Positions 33,013 through 41,399 of a DNA stretch of 64,000 nucleotides are shown here, piece after piece. Position 1 is the stretch's first letter; each line of letters opens with the position of its first letter. The notes beneath the pieces were generated by a model. The model was not told the origin of the DNA. It did not search any database and was given only the letters and a program-made list of their open reading frames with translations. The DNA is from Micromonospora sp. MW-13. Its GTDB lineage: Bacteria; Actinomycetota; Actinomycetes; Mycobacteriales; Micromonosporaceae. The stretch lies in assembly GCF_003434305.1 (NCBI RefSeq), contig NZ_QKKX01000046.1, positions 1 to 64,000 on the forward strand. The letters are read 5' to 3'. Both the position numbers and the translations under genes were made by a program.

Positions 33013-33680
33013 CAAGCTCTCCTCTGAAGGGCGTTGCCGTCGCCACCGGTCGCCTTCTATCCGGCGAAAGTCGAGTTCCGCCGGAACGGCGTAAGCCGGA
33101 ATCGTGCGGTTGGTTCAGATCCCCACTACCGCCGCGGCACTGGCGTCAACCATGAATCAGGTGCGGGGGCACGGGCAAGGAGTACGCCTGTTCGGAACTG
33201 TTCGGAAAGGGATCGGTACGCCCCGCCGGGTTGGCCGGCTCGCGCCCCGGACCACGGCCCTGTCGGCGTACAGCTTCACCCACACAGGCACGCAGCGGCG
33301 GACCGCGTCTACGGCTGAGGTCGCCGCTGCCGACCAGTTCATCCGTGGCGCAAGCCCACCCCGTCTGCACGTGGACTGACCAAGGCACCTCCGGCGTGGT
33401 CACCCTTCACCGGCAGAACGCAGGAAGTTTGGTCGACCTGCCGCTGCACGAGGCCGCTGACGACACCGCGACGTGCGCACCGCCCACCCGCCTTACCGGC
33501 GCATCCGGCGTCACCACAGCGGCATACGAGAGCAGTACCACGCCAGTCAGCCGACTGCCGGACCTGGCACGGCCAGGGACGATGCGGGCGGCGATGTGCC
33601 ATGAACCTGTCCACGAACGGACGTCGGCAACGGTCAACATCAAGTCACCGCTCTCGCACCGAGCCGATGGGACGACGACC
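33013..33680. other. 668-base stretch without a recognisable gene at the NRPS cluster border
   Basis: Several frames stay open on both strands, including one in frame upstream of the dioxygenase, but none shows a recognisable family, a good ribosome site or coherent composition. The stretch probably holds the promoter for the dioxygenase-ligase pair and may carry decayed sequence at the left edge of the NRPS cluster. Confidence 0.4.
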
Positions 33681-34481
33681 ATGACTCTCTCCGTGACAGC
33701 CGATGATCCGCTATTCAGCGAGGAGGTCGTGACCGGGCTGACCAAGGATCATCTGGTTCGGCTGGCCACAGGAACCCTTGCCTGCGTGCACGCCCGCGCG
33801 TTCCTGCCCGCCGAACTGCGGGCGGATCTGGCCGGGCTGGTGGACCGGATGCCGTTGAGCTCGGTCAACTCGAAACGGGTCAACCCGCCTGTGCTGCGGT
33901 TCGGCCCGACGGTCAACGACTTCGTCGCCGATGGCCAGCTCGATCCCGGCTACTGGACGCACGTCGAGTCGGCGCGCACGGCGTGGGCGGCGGCCGACCT
34001 GGACCCCGATCCGCTCCGGATCTGCCTGGAGGGGCTCGGCGAGGTGTGGGGCGGGCCGCCGGAGGCGGCCCGGATAGCGGGTCGCCCGGTCATGGCTGGC
34101 ACGATCCGCGAGTCGAACGGTGGGCTGCGGGTCCACTTCGACGACGTGGCACGGGAATTCCCGCGCGGGCTGTTCGACCAGAAGCTCGTCGCCCAACTGG
34201 CGATCAACGTCTACCTGATGATGCCGTCCGTCGGGGGTGAAACCACCATCTGGCGCCGCACCTGGGAGCCCACGGACGAGGCGGCCCGGATCGGCTTCGG
34301 CTATGACAGCGAGGTGGTGGCGGGCGTCCAGTCGGTGACGGTGCGACCGGAGCCGGGCGACGCTCTCGTGTTCAACCCGCGCTTCTACCACTCCGTGGCA
34401 GGCGGGCAGGACGGGCGCAGGGTGTCGGTCGCCATGTTCATCGGCATCACGACCGGTGGGAATCTGGCGATCTGGTCATGA
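33681..34481 (+). CDS. Fe(II)/2-oxoglutarate-dependent dioxygenase
   Basis: A 266-residue non-heme iron oxygenase. The facial triad is visible as His152-x-Asp154 in RVHFDD and distal His237 in FNPRFYHSVAGG, with Arg246/Arg247 able to hold 2-oxoglutarate. Since the acidic ligand is present (HxD, not HxG/A), hydroxylation, desaturation or similar is expected, not halogenation. ATG 33681 was chosen at the point where family-like sequence starts. It overlaps the ATP-grasp gene by ATGA (34478-34481), so the two act together, probably on a free amino acid or on the peptide product. This pair forms the left arm of the NRPS cluster. Confidence 0.88.
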   Translation: MTLSVTADDPLFSEEVVTGLTKDHLVRLATGTLACVHARAFLPAELRADLAGLVDRMPLSSVNSKRVNPPVLRFGPTVNDFVADGQLDPGYWTHVESARTAWAAADLDPDPLRICLEGLGEVWGGPPEAARIAGRPVMAGTIRESNGGLRVHFDDVAREFPRGLFDQKLVAQLAINVYLMMPSVGGETTIWRRTWEPTDEAARIGFGYDSEVVAGVQSVTVRPEPGDALVFNPRFYHSVAGGQDGRRVSVAMFIGITTGGNLAIWS

Positions 34482-35917
34482 CGACACCGCGCGCCCGCGG
34501 TGCCTCCGCCGAGGAGATTCGTCTGGAGTTCGCCAGAAGACATCCGCGACTGCCGATGTTCACACCCACGGGTGGAACAGTGGTCGTGCTTCCCTCCCTC
34601 ACCCTCTCGCCGGGGGAGTTGGCGCACATCGAGGGCTATGCCCGCTATGAGGAGCGACTTCTGTTCCTCCTGCTCATGTTGCGCGAGCCCGCCGTCTCCG
34701 TGATCTTCCTGTCCTCGGTGCCCGTCGACGCCGAGGTCGTCGACTACTACCTGAGCTTCCTGCCCGATCCGGCGGGCGCCCGTGCCCGGCTGCGGATGAT
34801 GCCGGTGGGCCTGGCCGAGAACACCGAACTGTGCCCGTTGACGCACAGGATCCTCGCCGACCCCGCGATGTGCCACGAGATCGCGCGGGCGGCGGGCACC
34901 GATGCCTGGCTGTTTCCCTTTGTCGTGACCGAACACGAGGAGCGGCTGTCGGAGATCACTGGCCTTCCGCTGTACGGCGCGCCTGCGCGGCTGGCCGTTC
35001 TGGGGACGAAATCTGGCAGCCGGGCGATCGCAGAAGGCGCTTGCGTCGCGACGGTCCCTGGCGCCGGGGGGCTGGCCAGCGTCGGGGAGGTGGAGGCCGT
35101 CGTGGCTCGACTGGTCGCGGACGGCCCGGTCATGCTGAAGCTGGACGACGGATACGGAGGCCTTGGCAACGCCATCGTCGAAGCCATGCCGAACGGACGC
35201 CTGGCCCAGGCCCGGATCAGGTTCACCGCACCGGACGAGACCTGGACGTCGTTCGCGGCAAAGATCTCCGCGCGGGGCGCGACCGCGGAGCGGTACCTCA
35301 CGACACCGGGTCTGCGCTCGCCGAGCACGTTCGCCAGCATCACCCCGGACGGAACGCCCGAGGTGATCGTCACCCAGGACCAGGTCCTCGACGGGATGGT
35401 CTACGTGGGATGCCGGTCCCCGGCGGACAGCCGGTATCGACCAGCGCTGCGCGCCGCCGCCCAACGCGTCGTGGACGCCTTGTCCGCACGTGGTGTCATT
35501 GGCGTGTTCAGCCTGGATTTCCTGGCCGTCGAGCGTGGTGGATGGGAAATCCTGTTGTGCGAGACCAACCTGCGGGTCGGCGGCACAACGCACCCGTTCG
35601 GTACGACGTTGCTCGTGACCGGCGGTTGCGTTGACGGCGCCACTGGCCAGGTTGTCGACGGCGGGCGCGCCAAGGCCTACGTCGGCACGGATCACCTGTG
35701 GGTTCCCCACTTCCGCGGCTGCCGCCCCGCCGACATCATCGACCGCTTGGGCGCCAACGCCTTCGACCCGCGCCGCGGTACTGGCGCGGTCCTGCACCTG
35801 CTGGGTGCCGCATGCGTGTACGGCAAACTGGGAATCACCGCGATAGGCGACACTCCCGGCGAAGCCGAGCAGGTCTATCAGGACAGCCGCCGAGCGCTCG
35901 GCGCGGCCGACTCCTGA
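34478..35917 (+). CDS. ATP-grasp peptide ligase, PGM1 type
   Basis: A 479-residue ATP-grasp ligase of the PGM1-related group (pre-ATP-grasp domain about 30-190, ATP-grasp about 200-400, C-terminal extension to 479). The nucleotide-binding lysine is in VMLKLDDGYGGLGN, and the Mg-binding Glu/Asn segment is LLCETNLRVGGTTHPF. PGM1 of pheganomycin biosynthesis joins a non-standard amino acid to a peptide. The homologue here therefore probably forms an amide bond outside the NRPS line. It is coupled to the dioxygenase upstream and ends 24 bases before the convergent LeuB-like gene. Confidence 0.88.
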   Translation: MTTPRARGASAEEIRLEFARRHPRLPMFTPTGGTVVVLPSLTLSPGELAHIEGYARYEERLLFLLLMLREPAVSVIFLSSVPVDAEVVDYYLSFLPDPAGARARLRMMPVGLAENTELCPLTHRILADPAMCHEIARAAGTDAWLFPFVVTEHEERLSEITGLPLYGAPARLAVLGTKSGSRAIAEGACVATVPGAGGLASVGEVEAVVARLVADGPVMLKLDDGYGGLGNAIVEAMPNGRLAQARIRFTAPDETWTSFAAKISARGATAERYLTTPGLRSPSTFASITPDGTPEVIVTQDQVLDGMVYVGCRSPADSRYRPALRAAAQRVVDALSARGVIGVFSLDFLAVERGGWEILLCETNLRVGGTTHPFGTTLLVTGGCVDGATGQVVDGGRAKAYVGTDHLWVPHFRGCRPADIIDRLGANAFDPRRGTGAVLHLLGAACVYGKLGITAIGDTPGEAEQVYQDSRRALGAADS

Positions 35918-35941
35918 GCCCGCTTGGCTTCGCCGTGGGTG

Positions 35942-36970
35942 TTACCGAAGTTCGGCGCGAATGGCGGCACCAGCCTCCTGGGTGCTCAACGAGCCACCGA
36001 TGTCGGGCGTGCAGCGCCCTGCTGACACCGCCGTCGAAACCGCTCCACGGATCGCCAGTGCAGCCTCGGAGAGGCCGATTCCCTCACAGAGGAGCGCGGC
36101 GCTGAGGATCGCTCCGACGGGGTTCGCCTTTCCCTGCCCCGCGATGTCCGGTGCGCTGCCGTGGACCGGTTCGTACACGCCGAATCCGGTCTTTGGGTTG
36201 AGGTTCGCCGATGCCGCCATGCCGAGGCCACCGGCCAACTGGGCGGTGAGGTCGCTCAGAATGTCACCGTAGGAATTGTTGGTCACGATGACGTCGAACA
36301 CTGACGGGTCGGCGATCAGTTTCATCGCCGCCGCGTCCACGTACAGGTGGGAACAGTCGATGTCGGGACGCCGTTCGACCGCCTCGCGCCAACAACGCTG
36401 CCACAGTTTCCCGCCATTGGGAACGGCGTTCGACTTGTCCACGAGGCACACCGACTTTCGCGCTATCGAGAACGCGTAGTCGAGCACGCGTGAGACACCG
36501 CGGTAGGTGTTGACCTCCTCGTCGATCGCGATCTCGTCCGGTGTGTCGGCACGCACCCTGCCGCCGACGCCGACATACAGTCCTTCGGAGTTTTCTCGCA
36601 CGATGACGCAGTCGACGTTCCTGCGACGTTCGTCCCGCAGGGGGCTCAGCCGGGCGTCCCACAGAAACGCTGGCCGATGGTTCACGTACAGGTCGAGCTC
36701 GAAACGCATCTTGATCAGCACGCCCCGGCCGTACTCCGAATTGTTGATGCCGGGAGCGCCGATGGCACCGAACAGCACCGATTTCGCGGAACGTATCCGT
36801 TCGAAGTCCTCCGGGGACAGGCCTGCCCCGGTTTTCCGGAACGTGGTGGCGTTGACCTCGTCGAGGTGGTCGAAGTCGAGTCCGAGCCCCAGTTCATCGA
36901 GGACCTTGACGGCCTCGTCCGTCACCTCTGGTCCGATTCCGTCACCAGGTACAACAGCGATCACCGTCAC
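35942..36970 (-). CDS. leuB: LeuB-like beta-decarboxylating dehydrogenase
   Basis: A 342-residue NAD-dependent oxidative decarboxylase of the isopropylmalate/isocitrate/tartrate dehydrogenase family. Family hallmarks are VVPGDGIGPEV at the start and the metal-binding NSYGDILSDLTAQLAGGLGM near residue 245. The substrate loop reads VRENSEGLYVGVG, unlike the RELTGG loop of housekeeping LeuB as I know it and more like tartrate or homoisocitrate dehydrogenases. The start is GTG 36970 behind AGGAG. It is last in a leuA-leuC-leuD-aminotransferase-leuB operon. It should oxidise and decarboxylate a chain-extended malate derivative to the homologated keto acid. Confidence 0.88.
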   Translation of the reverse strand: MTVIAVVPGDGIGPEVTDEAVKVLDELGLGLDFDHLDEVNATTFRKTGAGLSPEDFERIRSAKSVLFGAIGAPGINNSEYGRGVLIKMRFELDLYVNHRPAFLWDARLSPLRDERRRNVDCVIVRENSEGLYVGVGGRVRADTPDEIAIDEEVNTYRGVSRVLDYAFSIARKSVCLVDKSNAVPNGGKLWQRCWREAVERRPDIDCSHLYVDAAAMKLIADPSVFDVIVTNNSYGDILSDLTAQLAGGLGMAASANLNPKTGFGVYEPVHGSAPDIAGQGKANPVGAILSAALLCEGIGLSEAALAIRGAVSTAVSAGRCTPDIGGSLSTQEAGAAIRAELR

Positions 36971-36995
36971 TGTGATCTCCTCATAATCGTAGCCG

Positions 36996-38165
36996 TCACC
37001 GCTTGGGCTCCAGGGTCGCCAGCCGCCCCTGCGCGGTGTCGAGATATGCGTGCGGTTTGTTGAACGCGATACGAACGAAGCCGGAATCCGATGTCCGGTC
37101 GGACAGAAATAGCTGCCCCGGCGCGAGGAGCACACCCAGGTCGATCGCGAGCCTGCGAACGAAGGACCGGCAATCCTCTCGGCCGTATGGCCCGAGTTCG
37201 GCGACGACATAACAACCGCCCCGAGGAGACGTGCAGCGTAACCCCACACCGCGGAAGATACGCACCGCCTTGTCCCGCAGCTGCTGAAGATCCGGCCGTG
37301 GATCCCATTCTTGCCCGTCAACCAGTCCGGACCGGGCCACGGCCTGTTGCAGGGGCACCGGAGCTCCGCCCGTCAGGCCGATGTGGATGCTGCGCAACGC
37401 ACGGGTGAGTGCGGGGGCGGCACGGAGGAAGCCGATTCTCCAGCCACTGATGGCGTGGCTCTTCGAGAAACTGCCGACCACGATCGCTCGGTCTCGCAGT
37501 CCCGGCACGTCCGCCGCCGAGATGTGCTGTCCGCCGTCGTAGACATATGAGGCGTACACCTCGTCGGAAATGACCAGCAGATCGTGCCGCTCACACAGTT
37601 CCGCGATGACCGCCCACTCGTCTTCCTCCAGCACATGGCCAGTGGGATTGTTCGGCGTGTTCACCAGAATCGCCTTGGTACGGGGACCGATCGCGGCGGC
37701 GAGTGCCGTGGCGTCCCACCGCCAGTCCGGCGGCCGGACCCGGACGAATCTCGGCACGGCCGACGCCGTTGCGATCGAGACGAGATAGGGCTCGAAGAAC
37801 GGCTCGAACACGACGATCTCGTCACCCGGATCGAGGACGCCGAGCATCGCGACAGCCAGCCCTTCGGCCGCTCCCACCGTGATGGTGAGCTCGGTGTCCG
37901 GATCGGCCGGTGTCCGGAACGACTGGCCCAACGCCGCCCGGAGCTCCCCGTTGCCACGCATGTCGCCGTACTGGTTGTTCCCGTCCCGCAGCGCGGCGCA
38001 CGCCTGGTCGATCATCGCCTTCGGCGGCCGTGGCCATCCGGGGCTGCCCAGCGCGAGGTCCACCGCACCCATCCTGCGGCCCGCCTCGATCAACTCGCTG
38101 AGGCCGTCGGCGGGTAGTCGAGCCAGACGACGTGCGCCGGTGGCCATGGGCGCACCGCCTGTCAC
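36996..38165 (-). CDS. PLP-dependent class I/II aminotransferase
   Basis: A 389-residue fold-type I aminotransferase. Key parts are NTPNNPTGHVL near residue 175, the aspartate in VISDEVYASYVYDG, and the PLP lysine in GSFSKSHAISGWRIGF near 240. It starts with GTG 38165, overlapping the leuD stop (38162-38165). Placed between leuD and the LeuB-like gene it most likely transaminates the homologated 2-oxo acid to the finished non-standard amino acid. Alternatively it supplies a keto acid to the LeuA-like synthase. Confidence 0.9.
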   Translation of the reverse strand: MTGGAPMATGARRLARLPADGLSELIEAGRRMGAVDLALGSPGWPRPPKAMIDQACAALRDGNNQYGDMRGNGELRAALGQSFRTPADPDTELTITVGAAEGLAVAMLGVLDPGDEIVVFEPFFEPYLVSIATASAVPRFVRVRPPDWRWDATALAAAIGPRTKAILVNTPNNPTGHVLEEDEWAVIAELCERHDLLVISDEVYASYVYDGGQHISAADVPGLRDRAIVVGSFSKSHAISGWRIGFLRAAPALTRALRSIHIGLTGGAPVPLQQAVARSGLVDGQEWDPRPDLQQLRDKAVRIFRGVGLRCTSPRGGCYVVAELGPYGREDCRSFVRRLAIDLGVLLAPGQLFLSDRTSDSGFVRIAFNKPHAYLDTAQGRLATLEPKR

Positions 38166-38788
38166 CGCGTGCCCGCCCTGGCTTGCGTTGATCCACTGCC
38201 CCGCGGGATCTCGGGCAGCCACGATGGCCGGCTCCGCTCGTAGTCCGCGATGTCCGCCGCGTCGCGCAGCGTCACTTCGATGGTGTCGAGTCCGTTGAGC
38301 AGCAGCCAGCGTGCCCGTTCGTCGATGCTGAACGACCAACGGTCCTGGCCAGCGGCCACTTCGCACTTCGTCAGGTCGACACTGATCTCGAAGGACGGAT
38401 CGGCTTCGGCGCGGTCCATCAGCGACGCGACGGCTTCGTCCGGCAGGACGACCGCCAGCAGGCCGTTGCGCAGTGCGTTGCGGTGGAAGATGTCGCCGAA
38501 CCGGGTCGAGACGACCACCGCGAATCCCCACTCGCGCAGCGCCCAGACCGCCTGCTCACGCGAGCTTCCGGTGCCGAAGTTCGTGTCCGCGATCAGTACC
38601 GTCGCGCCTTCGTGTTCCTTGGAGTTGAGGATGAAGGCGGGGTCCTTTCGCCACCGCGCGAACAGGGCGTCAGAAAGGCCGTGCCGCGAGATCCGCTTGC
38701 CGAACTCGGCCGGAATGATCTGATCGGTGTCGACGTTGCTGCGCCGGAGCACCACTGTCCGGCCGGTGTGCGAGGAAAACGGTTCCAT
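38162..38788 (-). CDS. leuD: Isopropylmalate isomerase small subunit-like
   Basis: A 208-residue swivelling domain of the aconitase superfamily: LRRSNVDTDQIIPAEF near the start, the serine-containing LIADTNFGTGSSREQAVWAL near residue 55, and GDIFHRNALRNGLLAVVL. With the LeuC-like large subunit it isomerises a 2-substituted malate to the 3-substituted form. It starts 9 bases after leuC and overlaps the aminotransferase gene, all within the NRPS cluster, so it is a cluster-dedicated copy. Confidence 0.93.
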   Translation of the reverse strand: MEPFSSHTGRTVVLRRSNVDTDQIIPAEFGKRISRHGLSDALFARWRKDPAFILNSKEHEGATVLIADTNFGTGSSREQAVWALREWGFAVVVSTRFGDIFHRNALRNGLLAVVLPDEAVASLMDRAEADPSFEISVDLTKCEVAAGQDRWSFSIDERARWLLLNGLDTIEVTLRDAADIADYERSRPSWLPEIPRGSGSTQARAGTR

Positions 38789-38797
38789 TGCCTACTC

Positions 38798-40195
38798 TCA
38801 GACCAGATCGTGTGGGGCGGCGAGCCTGCCGGTCACCGCTGTTGCCGCCGCGACGGCGGGTGAGACCAGATGGGTACGGGCCCTGCCACCCTGGCGCCCC
38901 TCGAAGTTCCGGTTCGACGTGGACGCCACCCGGTTGTTGCCGGAGATCCGGTCCGAGTTCATGCCGAGGCACATCGAGCAGCCGGGCAGGCGCCACTCGG
39001 CACCCGCCGCCTTGAAGACCTCGTGCAGGCCCTCCTGCTCGGCCTGGACGCGCACCCGGCCGGAGCCCGGGACCACGAGCATCCGGACACCGGGTTTGAC
39101 CCGGCGGCCACGCAGGATCTCGCCCGCCGCCCGTAGATCCTCGATCCGCCCGTTCGTGCACGAACCGATGAACACCGTGTCGATCGGGATGTCACGCATC
39201 CGGGTGCCCGGCCGGAGGTCCATGTACTCGAGCGCGCGCTCGGCGCTGGCCCGCTCGACCGGATCGGTGAACGACTCGGGCGAGGGCACCGCCGCGTCGA
39301 GCGGAAGGGCGTGCCCGGGATTGGTTCCCCACGTGACGTGCGGGCTGAGCTCGGCCAGGTCGATCCGGACCACTCGGTCGAAGGCGTCCGGGTCGTCGGT
39401 CACCAGCGTCTCCCAGTCCGACACCGCGTCCTGCCAGGCCGCACCGGACGGCGCGTAGGGCCGGTCCCGCAGATAGGCGAGCGTGTTGTCGTCCGGGGCG
39501 ATCATCCCGGCACGCGCACCAGCCTCGATGCTCATGTTGCACATGGTCATCCGGCCTTCCATGGACATCGAACGCACCGCCTCACCGCGGTACTCGATGA
39601 GGAAGCCCTGGGCACCGTTGGTACCGATGGCGCCGATGACCGCGAGGATGATGTCCTTCGCCTCGGTTCCCGCCGGGGGCAGCCCGGTGAACTCGACCGC
39701 CATGGTCCGGGGGCGGGCGACCGCGAGTGTCTGCGTGGCGAGCACGTGCTCGACGTCGCTGGTTCCCACGCCGAAGGCGAGTGCGCCAAGGGCGCCGTGG
39801 GTCGACGTGTGGCTGTCGCCGCACACCACCAGCATTCCGGGCTGTACCAGGCCGAGTTCGGGACCGACGACGTGCACGATGCCCTGGCTGGCGTCACCGA
39901 TCGAGTACAGCTCGATGTCGTGCTCGGCGCAGTTGCCGCGCAACGCGTCGATCTGCGCCCGGCTCGCGTCGTCGGCGATGGTCAGCGAGTGGGTCGGCAC
40001 GTTGTGGTCCTCGACCGCGAGCGTCAGTTCCGGGCGACGGACCCGGCGGCCGGACAGCCGGAGACCTTCGAACGCCTGGGGCGACGACACTTCGTGGATC
40101 AGATGCAGGTCGATGTAGAGCAGATCGGTCCGTTCGTCCAGTTCGCGGACGACGTGGCGCTGCCACAGCTTCTCGGCCAGCGTCCTACCGGTCAT
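38798..40195 (-). CDS. leuC: Isopropylmalate isomerase large subunit-like
   Basis: A 465-residue [4Fe-4S] dehydratase subunit. The cluster-ligating cysteines are seen in FIGSCTNGRIEDLRAAGEIL near residue 330 and in PGCSMCLGMNSDRISGNNR near 390. The N-terminus has TLAEKLWQRHVV and DLHLIHEVSSPQAFEGLR as in LeuC. Its start overlaps the leuA stop by 4 bases. Pairs with the LeuD-like protein. The genes lie in an NRPS operon next to an MbtH, which points to a dedicated chain-extension set. Confidence 0.93.
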   Translation of the reverse strand: MTGRTLAEKLWQRHVVRELDERTDLLYIDLHLIHEVSSPQAFEGLRLSGRRVRRPELTLAVEDHNVPTHSLTIADDASRAQIDALRGNCAEHDIELYSIGDASQGIVHVVGPELGLVQPGMLVVCGDSHTSTHGALGALAFGVGTSDVEHVLATQTLAVARPRTMAVEFTGLPPAGTEAKDIILAVIGAIGTNGAQGFLIEYRGEAVRSMSMEGRMTMCNMSIEAGARAGMIAPDDNTLAYLRDRPYAPSGAAWQDAVSDWETLVTDDPDAFDRVVRIDLAELSPHVTWGTNPGHALPLDAAVPSPESFTDPVERASAERALEYMDLRPGTRMRDIPIDTVFIGSCTNGRIEDLRAAGEILRGRRVKPGVRMLVVPGSGRVRVQAEQEGLHEVFKAAGAEWRLPGCSMCLGMNSDRISGNNRVASTSNRNFEGRQGGRARTHLVSPAVAAATAVTGRLAAPHDLV

Positions 40196-41379
40196 CGGGC
40201 CGACTCCGCGGTGTTCGCCATCTCGGCGAGGATCTCCTCACGCAGGACACCCAGCTCGACGCAGTCGCCGTCGGCACGACCGTTGACGTACTTCTCGTAC
40301 AGCGAGTCGACCATGTCGTCGTGAAGGTCGAGCTTGGCCTGTGCGGCGACGTGCCGCAGCACCGCGCGGCCGGAGTGGCGGGCCACCAGCAGTTGCGACT
40401 CACGGCCGAACCGGCCCGGCTCGACGTACTCGTAGGTCAACGGGTTCTGCAGCATCCCCTGCTGGTGCATGCCCGCCGCGGTGGCAAAGGCGTACGTGCC
40501 GAACAGCGCCTTGTTGCGTGGCTCTTCGAGTCCGATCGCCGCGCGGATCGCCGAGTAGACCTCGTACATCCCCTCGGTCTTGACGTCGGTCGTGGCCCCG
40601 TAGACCTCACTCTTGTACGCCAGCAGGCCGACGACCTCCTCGAGTGCCGTGTTGCCGGCACGTTCGCCGATGCCGCCCAGCGTCACCTGGACCTCGTCCG
40701 CGCCCGCCTCGACGGCCGCCATGGTGTTGGCCAGTGCGAGTCCGAAGTCGTTGTGGCAGTGCACGGTGAGGCTCGCCGATGCCGGTGCCCACTCCCGGAC
40801 CGTCGCGACCAGCTCGCCGAACTCGGCCGGTGTCACACACCCCATCGTGTCCCCGACACCGACCTGGGTCGCACCGGCCTCCAGCGCGGTCTCGACGGTG
40901 GCACGCAGGAGGTCGAGTGAACCGCGGCTGGAATCCTCCATCGCCAGGGTGATGAACGGAACGCCGAGCGAGGAGGCCAGCGAGATGGCGTCGTACAGCT
41001 CGCGCAAGGCGGCGTCGCGGGTGATGCCACGCTTGTGCTCGAGGTGGATCTCGCTGGCGGTGGCGATGACCTGCAACTGGTGGTTCTTCGTGCCCGCCGC
41101 CTCGACCGCCGCTTCGACGTCACCGCGGGCCGCCCGGCACAAGGTCGCCACCCGCGCGGTGGTGAGTGCCTCGGAGATCAGCCGGGTGGCCTCGACGTCC
41201 TTTGCCGACGAGGCAGGGAATCCGGCTTCGACGGCGTCGACGCCGAGTGCCTCGATCCGCAGGGCGAGGTCGAGTTTCGTCCGCGGACTCATCGCGTTGC
41301 GCGGGGCCTGCTCACCGTCCCGCAAGGTCGTGTCGAAAATCGAAATGCGCCGCGGTGCGCGGCCGGTGCTGTCAGTCAT
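40192..41379 (-). CDS. leuA: 2-isopropylmalate synthase-like enzyme lacking the regulatory domain
   Basis: A 395-residue Claisen-type synthase that condenses acetyl-CoA with a 2-oxo acid. The TIM barrel is complete: FDTTLRDGEQAP at the start, metal-binding HCHNDFGLALANTMAAVEAG near residue 205, and GGIGERAGNTALEEVV near 235, which resembles the IPMS signature. The chain stops where full LeuA proteins continue into the C-terminal leucine-sensing dimer domain (over 500 residues), so feedback control is probably absent. ATG 41379 lies behind AGGAGG. It is followed by leuC (4-base overlap). The keto-acid substrate is not readable by eye. Confidence 0.92.
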   Translation of the reverse strand: MTDSTGRAPRRISIFDTTLRDGEQAPRNAMSPRTKLDLALRIEALGVDAVEAGFPASSAKDVEATRLISEALTTARVATLCRAARGDVEAAVEAAGTKNHQLQVIATASEIHLEHKRGITRDAALRELYDAISLASSLGVPFITLAMEDSSRGSLDLLRATVETALEAGATQVGVGDTMGCVTPAEFGELVATVREWAPASASLTVHCHNDFGLALANTMAAVEAGADEVQVTLGGIGERAGNTALEEVVGLLAYKSEVYGATTDVKTEGMYEVYSAIRAAIGLEEPRNKALFGTYAFATAAGMHQQGMLQNPLTYEYVEPGRFGRESQLLVARHSGRAVLRHVAAQAKLDLHDDMVDSLYEKYVNGRADGDCVELGVLREEILAEMANTAESAR

Positions 41380-41399
41380 CCCAACCTCCTCGTTGGTGG

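Noticed and set aside
33146..33403. Minus-strand frames in the cluster-border gap as a transposase remnant
   Set aside because: I compared the three frames by eye with TnpB and common IS transposase endings and found no convincing motif.
33231..33680. In-frame upstream extension of the dioxygenase (150 codons)
   Set aside because: The extension is low-complexity Pro/Arg/Thr-rich and unlike the family, whose similarity starts near 33681.
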